A stretch of 64,000 nt of DNA, taken from Flavobacterium potami (GTDB lineage Bacteria; Bacteroidota; Bacteroidia; Flavobacteriales; Flavobacteriaceae). Positions 58,983 through 64,000 of this stretch are shown here, one piece after another. The stretch is taken from NCBI RefSeq assembly GCF_020026915.1, contig NZ_JAINUY010000006.1:248001-312000 (forward strand), in the 5' to 3' direction. The notes below the pieces were generated by a model. That model worked only from the letters and a program-made list of their open reading frames with translations. It ran no database searches and was not told where the DNA came from. Made by a program: the position numbers and the translations under genes. Within the stretch, counting starts at the first letter, position 1. Each line of letters begins with the position of its first letter.

Positions 58983-59900
58983 ATGGACAAATATGAAGCA
59001 TTTGAAAAATTAAAGGAATATGCAAAGGACTTATCATCGGTATCGTATGAGCAGGTTTATGATCTGCTGAAAAACGGAATCCAGTATATACCAATTCCTT
59101 TGGCAAAAGTTAGGAAACACGCGCATATTGACCGCGTAAGACCGAATAAAGGGGGCGCTCTTTATGAACACATCGACCATCTGGGATATATTAAAGACAA
59201 GGAAGTCATAGACAAATACCTTACTTCTTTCGGGCGTGCCAACTGTCCGCATCAGGTTATGTTTTACGGCGCATTGGAAACTTCGCTGATCGATAAACAA
59301 AGACTTACCGCCATCGCTGAAACATCTGACATATTCCGGGAGAATAAGGATTGTCCAGAAGGCAAATACTACACAGTGAGCAGATGGGAAACCCAAGAGG
59401 AATTTCTGATCGTTGAAGTAGTTTTTTCTGAATTTGCCTTGAATAATAATCCCGATATAAGAAGGTCTTTTGATAAGCAGAAAGAAATGCTTAAAAGCCA
59501 CGGACTGGAAGAAAAGGAGCTAATTTTTCATTTGGACTTCCTGAAGTTTATCAGTGAAGAATTTTCCAAAAAAGTAACTAGTCAAGAAGATTACAAAATA
59601 AGTGCAGCCTATACAAATATTGCCCTGCTACATCCCGAAGTAAACGGTATTTCCTACCCAAGCGTCCAGACGGAATATTTCGGCGTGAATATAGTGCTGA
59701 CCCCTGAGGCAGTTGATAAATATCTGGTTCCAAAAATCTGCAGCACCCAGATTGTGTACAGAAATGGACTAAAAACCCTTATTGTCAACGGCGAGAATTA
59801 TTGTGATGCAATTGATGTAACCACAAATATTTTTTGGAAAGAACATGACAAATCAATTTTGACTGACAAAGGAGAAGTTGCCAAACATCTAAATTCCTAA
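58983..59900 (+). CDS. RES-domain-like protein
   Basis: This 305-residue protein has the RES-type pattern: HIDRVRPNKGGALYEH (Arg51/53), TSFGRANCPHQVMFYGA (Gly84-Arg85, Asn87, Tyr95) and AIAETSDIF (Glu113). RES proteins are ADP-ribosyltransferase-fold NAD-degrading enzymes, best known as toxins of Xre-RES pairs. Here the domain is internal and followed by about 180 residues without recognised domains, so it is larger than the classical toxin. No partner antitoxin adjoins directly, although an XRE gene lies two genes upstream. The ATG at 58983 is used; the upstream frame crosses GC-rich hairpins. Confidence 0.6.
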   Translation: MDKYEAFEKLKEYAKDLSSVSYEQVYDLLKNGIQYIPIPLAKVRKHAHIDRVRPNKGGALYEHIDHLGYIKDKEVIDKYLTSFGRANCPHQVMFYGALETSLIDKQRLTAIAETSDIFRENKDCPEGKYYTVSRWETQEEFLIVEVVFSEFALNNNPDIRRSFDKQKEMLKSHGLEEKELIFHLDFLKFISEEFSKKVTSQEDYKISAAYTNIALLHPEVNGISYPSVQTEYFGVNIVLTPEAVDKYLVPKICSTQIVYRNGLKTLIVNGENYCDAIDVTTNIFWKEHDKSILTDKGEVAKHLNS

Positions 59901-59987
59901 GAGCCGAGTTTAATATTGCTTTTTGTGCATTTAGCTGCCAAACGTTAGACAATTCCTTAGTATATCAAAATTAAATAATAAAAATTC

Positions 59988-60404
59988 ATGCTCCTACAAA
60001 AACCAATATGGCACAAGCGCCTTTCAAATATAGATCTGAAGCAACAGCCGAACCAACTAGACGACAAATATGTAAACAATGGCTTTCATATTTATAAATC
60101 TTCATGGGGCGATCTAAGAAAAGTACTAAATCCTCACTTTGCCACAATTTTTTCAGGAAACAGTCTCTACTCGAAACATCAGGATAAAGATAAACTTGAC
60201 AAGATAGTTGAAAATTGGAATTCCGGTATCGCTCTAATACCCCCCATGTTAATCCATTTGCCCGATAATACACTTTTTCCTGCCGATGGCAAGCATCGAA
60301 TGAAAGCTGCCTTTATTGGTGATCGATCAGAAATATATTTTATACTGTTTGACATAGATTTGCTATCTATTAATAAGTATTTCAAACCTGAACTGGTAGA
60401 ATAA
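59988..60404 (+). CDS. Small ParB/Srx-like protein
   Basis: This 138-residue protein has a short motif typical of the ParB/sulfiredoxin-like fold: IPPMLIHLPDNTLFPADGKH, then RMKAAFIGDRSEIYFILFD, where DGKHRMKAA mirrors GxHRxxAA nucleotide-binding boxes. No helix-turn-helix follows, so it is unlikely to be a partition protein. The last codons and the stop lie in a 19-bp tandem duplication. It may act with the downstream gene; role unknown. Confidence 0.6.
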   Translation: MLLQKPIWHKRLSNIDLKQQPNQLDDKYVNNGFHIYKSSWGDLRKVLNPHFATIFSGNSLYSKHQDKDKLDKIVENWNSGIALIPPMLIHLPDNTLFPADGKHRMKAAFIGDRSEIYFILFDIDLLSINKYFKPELVE

Positions 60405-60428
60405 ACCTTAACTGGTAGAATAAACCTT
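60391..60428 (+). repeat. Exact 19-bp tandem duplication at the ParB-like stop codon
   Basis: AACTGGTAGAATAAACCTT occurs at 60391-60409 and immediately again at 60410-60428. The first copy encodes the C-terminal LVE and stop; the second makes an untranslated echo before the next gene. It looks like a recent slippage duplication. Confidence 0.85.
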
Positions 60429-60442
60429 AACCATTTTAATTT

Positions 60443-60958
60443 ATGAGCAGTCAAATTAACCAATTTATCAAAGAAGTTGAAAAAGCAATGTTGTTGCTTA
60501 ACAAAAAATTTTCACATGAATTTAAGTTCCTGGACATCCAACTGGCACTGGCAGAACATTATGGGTATAGTCCCGAAGACAGTACCAAAACCGCATCACA
60601 CAATCTTACAGCTGATAAGATTTTCGAAATACTGAAGGATCATGATTTTAAATTACCAGACGAATCTGAAACGGTAGAACTGGACGAATCAATCCTGCCT
60701 GAAGGTGCGCTTCAAAGGCTTGACGAACAGACAATCAAGAGCAAAGGGGAAATATGGGTTATCCACAAATATGACAAGGATCCGTTTCCTTCAAATCCTC
60801 ATGCGCACAATGAACAAACGGGCCAGAAACTGGACTTAAGCAATGGTGATCTTTATGATGGCAAGAATAATTATCAGGGAAAAAATATTTCAAAAAAAGA
60901 TCTTTTACTATTGAGAAGCAAAGTTAAAAAGATCGCACTGCCAACATTATCAGTTTAA
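60443..60958 (+). CDS. Hypothetical protein with HAH motif
   Basis: This 171-residue protein has a helical N-terminal half (about 1-75) and a C-terminal half with EIWVIHKYDKDPFPSNPHAH, then NEQTGQKLDLSNGDLYDGKN. The IHK...DPFP..PHAHN motif is well defined and looks like a conserved metal or catalytic site, but I do not recognise a named family. It follows the ParB-like gene closely and precedes the HEPN-motif gene by 41 bp; all face the same way. Confidence 0.6.
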   Translation: MSSQINQFIKEVEKAMLLLNKKFSHEFKFLDIQLALAEHYGYSPEDSTKTASHNLTADKIFEILKDHDFKLPDESETVELDESILPEGALQRLDEQTIKSKGEIWVIHKYDKDPFPSNPHAHNEQTGQKLDLSNGDLYDGKNNYQGKNISKKDLLLLRSKVKKIALPTLSV

Positions 60959-60999
60959 TTGCGAGCTGTTAACGCGGACTACAACAACATTGCCAGAAC

Positions 61000-62199
61000 A
61001 TGGAAAAAACTCAAAAAACTTTTGATTACTTATTAAGAGATTTCGAACCAAATTTACAATACCAAGATACTTGGATTCCATACGAAAACACAGGAAGCAA
61101 GATGCTGGAACGATATCATGTGGAATTACCCCAAGAACTAAAAGTCAGATATCCTTTTATCGTCTTTTTAATGTTCAAGGTGATTAAGGGATATCCTAAT
61201 CTTGGGATGTTTGAAAAGATATTATGGGAAATCCCGATATTCTATAAGGGCGTCCAGCTTGTGCTTGCACACAAGAAATTCGGCTTCACTATATCTGCTA
61301 ACCAGAAAAATGAAAACTACGAAAGCATCGCACTTGAAGCTATGGCTGCAATCCATAAAGCGATTCCCTTTACAGAAGCTCTAGTCAATCCAATTATCCA
61401 TGAAAAGGTAAATCAGGGCGATGTTACAATTGAGAGTAAATATACCAAGATGAGGAACCGCTACTTGTTCTTTAGGGAAAAAGCACTTCATGGCAATACA
61501 AATGACACAGAGAAGCTGAGTGAACTTAAGGCTGACTCCGGGATAGCCAATTTTAAAGACGGAGAATCTTTTCAGGCACATTTTGATCTAATGTCCCGCT
61601 ATTCGTCAGCGAAGACTTATTATCTCCTGGCAATGATTGATGCGTATTTCAGTCTGCTGGAACATATATCCATATTATTACTGCCATTTGTGAAAGAGAT
61701 AAAGATCAAAGAAATAAAACTGGATCATTTTATGGGCTTGACCTGGAAGGCGAAGCTAAGGACGGTGCTGCAGTATAAGACCAACAAGAGTGCATTAAAA
61801 TATTTGGAAATCCTTGATGAGATAAAAGAGCAGATTAGAAATCCTGCGTCTCACGGGGACTATTATAAGAACGGGAGTTCCTTTTATGTCCATATTAGAG
61901 GGACGGGTGCTATACCATTTACCTTGACTCAGGCAAAACAAAATTTTAAATTCAGCGAATCCGGCAAGACCTTTATATCAATTGAGAATATCGTTAAACA
62001 TTTTGATGATTTTGATGAATATTTGGAAACTTCAAATACTTGTTTTGGCATGATGTATATAAAAAAGAATTTACCTGTAGCATTTGATAGCAAATCTGTT
62101 GCTACATGCAGACGAAGAATAAGAACTGAAAAATCAACAAAGAGATATATTGCCGACTCAATCCGTGAGATAGAAAATGCAATGAATATGGATTGGTAA
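61000..62199 (+). CDS. Hypothetical protein with HEPN-type RX4H motif
   Basis: This 399-residue soluble protein is mostly helical. The segment about 190-290 has long helices (YYLLAMIDAYFSLLEHISIL) followed by EQIRNPASHGDY, where Arg280-x4-His285 fits the RX4-6H active-site motif of HEPN ribonucleases, which act in many toxin and defence systems. The rest has no recognised domain. A basic region near the C-terminus (CRRRIRTEKSTKRY) may bind nucleic acid. It is followed by the DUF4238 gene after 25 bp and probably cotranscribed. The HEPN call rests on the motif and helix context. Confidence 0.5.
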   Translation: MEKTQKTFDYLLRDFEPNLQYQDTWIPYENTGSKMLERYHVELPQELKVRYPFIVFLMFKVIKGYPNLGMFEKILWEIPIFYKGVQLVLAHKKFGFTISANQKNENYESIALEAMAAIHKAIPFTEALVNPIIHEKVNQGDVTIESKYTKMRNRYLFFREKALHGNTNDTEKLSELKADSGIANFKDGESFQAHFDLMSRYSSAKTYYLLAMIDAYFSLLEHISILLLPFVKEIKIKEIKLDHFMGLTWKAKLRTVLQYKTNKSALKYLEILDEIKEQIRNPASHGDYYKNGSSFYVHIRGTGAIPFTLTQAKQNFKFSESGKTFISIENIVKHFDDFDEYLETSNTCFGMMYIKKNLPVAFDSKSVATCRRRIRTEKSTKRYIADSIREIENAMNMDW

Positions 62200-62224
62200 A
62201 GTATGTTAGAGAAAAAATTAAACG

Positions 62225-63088
62225 ATGGAAAAATCAAAGAGGCATCACTATGTACCGAAGTTCTTCATAAAAAAATTTACGGATAAGGATGGGTTATTAT
62301 ATGTATATAATAAGAATGAGAATAGAATTCTGCGGATCAAGCAAAGCCCAAAAGCAATATTCTTCGAACTAAATAGAAATACGTTGAATTTAGGAGGTGA
62401 AGAGTTTGATAACTTGGAAAATCTTTATGCAGAACTGGACAGTGCAATTGCAAAGAATTTAGAAAATATCCTCAAACTCGACAATATAACACCTGAAGAT
62501 ATTGCTGGGATCGGAATGCTCGCCTCAATGCTGAAATGGAGAACTCTGGGAAAAGACGAAGAGTTTAACGAGATAAAAAATGTTTTAACGGCTGAGGATT
62601 TATCCATTAACATTAGTATAAAAGGTGACGGAAATACTAATGACAAAAAAGCTTTGGAACATATATATAATTCTGAAATTTTTCGTGAAACCAAGAGAGT
62701 TCTCTTGCCCATACTGCCATTATTGGACGGAAGTAAGCTGGCAGATATTCATAATAACAGTTTTATTAATACAAATGGAACATTTCCTGCTTTATTGGGT
62801 GATTCGCCCCTTATTGAAAGATCAAATAAGGACTTTAGGGTCCTGGAAAATTTTATACTTCCATTAAGTTCCGACAGCACATTCATTTATAAAACTAATT
62901 GCAGGAAACAAATAACTAATCCTATGTTTTGGATTCAAAGAGATTTAGCAGTATTACATCTAGCCGAGAAGTTTGTTGCTTGCAGCGATAGAGACCATCT
63001 CGAAAGAATCATTGAAATATATAGGATCTGCAAAGAAAATAATACAGAACAACAGATAATGAAATTCATTTTTGACATGATCGATTAA
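62225..63088 (+). CDS. DUF4238 domain-containing protein
   Basis: This 287-residue protein begins KRHHYVPKFFIKKFTDKDGL and continues LYVYNKNENRILRIKQSPKA, the DUF4238 signature (HHYxPxFxLxxF). The later part, with LLGDSPLIERSN and FILPLSSDSTFIY, matches the family C-terminal block. Members are scattered in mobile DNA and often stand near defence genes; no activity is established. It closes the plus-strand run and converges on the AraC-type regulator. Confidence 0.85.
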   Translation: MEKSKRHHYVPKFFIKKFTDKDGLLYVYNKNENRILRIKQSPKAIFFELNRNTLNLGGEEFDNLENLYAELDSAIAKNLENILKLDNITPEDIAGIGMLASMLKWRTLGKDEEFNEIKNVLTAEDLSINISIKGDGNTNDKKALEHIYNSEIFRETKRVLLPILPLLDGSKLADIHNNSFINTNGTFPALLGDSPLIERSNKDFRVLENFILPLSSDSTFIYKTNCRKQITNPMFWIQRDLAVLHLAEKFVACSDRDHLERIIEIYRICKENNTEQQIMKFIFDMID

Positions 63089-63129
63089 TCAATCCATTTA
63101 ATAACTTTATCAGATATAATGTATTGCTT

Positions 63130-64000
63130 TTATTCGCCCGCTGCCTCTTTCTGCAGTTCTTCGATGAAGTATTTGGGCGTTATCTTGGCTGAATTTAAAA
63201 ATGCGTTTACAAATCTTCTGGTGCTACTGAAGCCCGCTTCCTCGGCAAGCGCTTCATTCGTATAATTCCTCAGGTGTTTTTCATTTCGAATTCTCTGGGC
63301 AATATTTTGTATTTTAAGATCATTGATGTATTCATTGAATTTTTTGTTTCGGTGCCGGGCTATAATCTGGGACAAGTATTTTGTATTAGTGCCACAATAA
63401 ACCGCCAGCTTTGCCAGCTTCAGATCTTTCTCCAAGAACTTTCTGCTCTTTTCAAATTTTTGAAGGCTCTGCATTACGGCAGCTTCGGAATCCCTGCTGA
63501 TTGGAAAATCAGTTTCCTCCGTTTTATTTTCCTTAGCCTTTTCTGAATCTTTTATCTTCTGCAGGAGTTCTTCGTACTTTAATCTTGCTTCTTTCTTATT
63601 CTTAAAGAATCTTACTATTACAAATGTTACAAAGATGAACATGGTGCCTGTTAAGGAGAAGGCGATCAGGTCATTGTATTTTCGGAGATCGAGCGATCTT
63701 TTTAGCTTTTTCTGATCCTGCACAAGTTCCTGCGTGTCGTATTCCTTGCGGATTTTTCCCTGAAGATAGGCGTAAGTGAGGTGCAGCTTCTTGTCCACCT
63801 CCAATAGTCTTTCCACATAAAAAAGATGGGTGCTGGCCATCTTTTTTTCTTTATAATAAGAAATCAGGAATTCATATGCCTCCCTTATATCGGGCCGGCA
63901 GTAATCCCTTTCCGTATAGGCCCTGTCAACTTTCTTAAAGAAGGCCACCGCCTTTCCTTTTTCTCCCAGTTCCCAATAACTTTTTCCAATATAAAAATAC
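63130..64000 (-). CDS. TPR-TM-AraC type regulator (5' part off window)
   Basis: The reading frame is open to the window edge. Visible parts are: a TPR-like region (including YFYIGKSYWELGEKGKAVAF, upstream of an internal GTG at 63948 that is not the true start), one membrane helix (LIAFSLTGTMFIFVTFVIVRF), a charged linker, and a C-terminal AraC helix-turn-helix with LAKLAVYCGTNTKYLSQIIA, FNEYINDLKIQNIAQRI and ALAEEAGFSSTRRFVNAFLN. Such membrane-bound TPR-AraC regulators are common in Flavobacteria and sense unknown signals. The N-terminal TPR array is missing from the window. Confidence 0.88.
   Translation of the reverse strand, partial: YFYIGKSYWELGEKGKAVAFFKKVDRAYTERDYCRPDIREAYEFLISYYKEKKMASTHLFYVERLLEVDKKLHLTYAYLQGKIRKEYDTQELVQDQKKLKRSLDLRKYNDLIAFSLTGTMFIFVTFVIVRFFKNKKEARLKYEELLQKIKDSEKAKENKTEETDFPISRDSEAAVMQSLQKFEKSRKFLEKDLKLAKLAVYCGTNTKYLSQIIARHRNKKFNEYINDLKIQNIAQRIRNEKHLRNYTNEALAEEAGFSSTRRFVNAFLNSAKITPKYFIEELQKEAAGE

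Noticed and set aside
59988-60404. Plasmid or chromosome partition gene
   Set aside because: Only the ParB-like fold motif is present; there is no helix-turn-helix and no ParA neighbour.
33388-64000. Integrase, transposase or conjugation genes marking the island
   Set aside because: None is visible in the window, so the island call rests on the border scar, gene content and repeats only.
1-64000. CRISPR array or Cas genes
   Set aside because: No regularly spaced repeats with unique spacers and no Cas-like proteins were found.

Overview
The window comes from a low-GC Bacteroidetes genome, most likely Flavobacterium or a close relative. The signs are TAnnTTTG-type promoters with few Shine-Dalgarno sites, a SusC/SusD pair, a 516-residue LepB, the parA-parB-DUF5683-dapB-lepB-WbqC order, and GCCACGAATT-type palindromic intergenic repeats. 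Species cannot be read from the sequence.

Positions 1 to about 33.4 kb look like ordinary chromosome. The genes are: a Nif3-like protein (cut by the left edge), a YoeB-type toxin-antitoxin pair directly upstream of lpxK, a TPR hybrid histidine kinase, gap, lipA, a secreted M48 protease, a bPH protein, a DUF4184 membrane protein, TonB, an ECF sigma factor overlapping a GT2 glycosyltransferase, PaiB, GNAT, murB, a lipoprotein, a GT4 glycosyltransferase, DUF2461, recF, a TPR membrane protein with ribH, mutL with two rhomboids and an EEP hydrolase, WbqC, lepB, dapB, DUF5683, parB, parA, an RlpA-like protein and a large secreted beta-helix protein. Three copies of a palindromic intergenic repeat and other hairpin repeats lie between these genes.

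At 33.6-33.8 kb two tandem terminator hairpins, each abutting a tRNA-3'-end-like sequence, mark a likely integration scar. Everything to the right looks accessory. 34.2-36.4 kb holds a lipoprotein operon with a probable 48-residue secreted peptide. 36.9-42.2 kb is one tight minus-strand operon of exported proteins: two transglutaminase-like proteins with a conserved Cys-His-Glu set, a short protein joining a signal peptide to an RHS core tip and a HEIEH metallopeptidase-like domain, a probable periplasmic partner, and three related small exported proteins. A divergent XRE regulator with palindromes at both promoters probably controls it. I consider this the best candidate for an undescribed (toxin/immunity-like) system in the window.

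42.7-47.8 kb is a mobile-type SOS mutagenesis cassette: a LexA/CI-like XRE-S24 repressor, a DinB-family polymerase and a DnaE2-like polymerase whose PHP domain has lost metal ligands. 47.8-57.5 kb pairs a MauE-like membrane protein and a small cysteine-containing DUF6520-type secreted protein with a convergent S9 peptidase-SusD-SusC operon. A strongly folded RNA candidate lies upstream of susC, with base pairing that favours the minus strand. 57.6-63.1 kb is a plus-strand run of poorly known genes (XRE, bPH-SHOCT, RES-like, ParB-like, an HxH protein, a protein with a HEPN-type RX4H motif, DUF4238) that resembles defence or toxin cargo. The window ends inside a TPR-TM-AraC regulator gene. No rRNA, intact tRNA, CRISPR array, integrase or transposase was seen.
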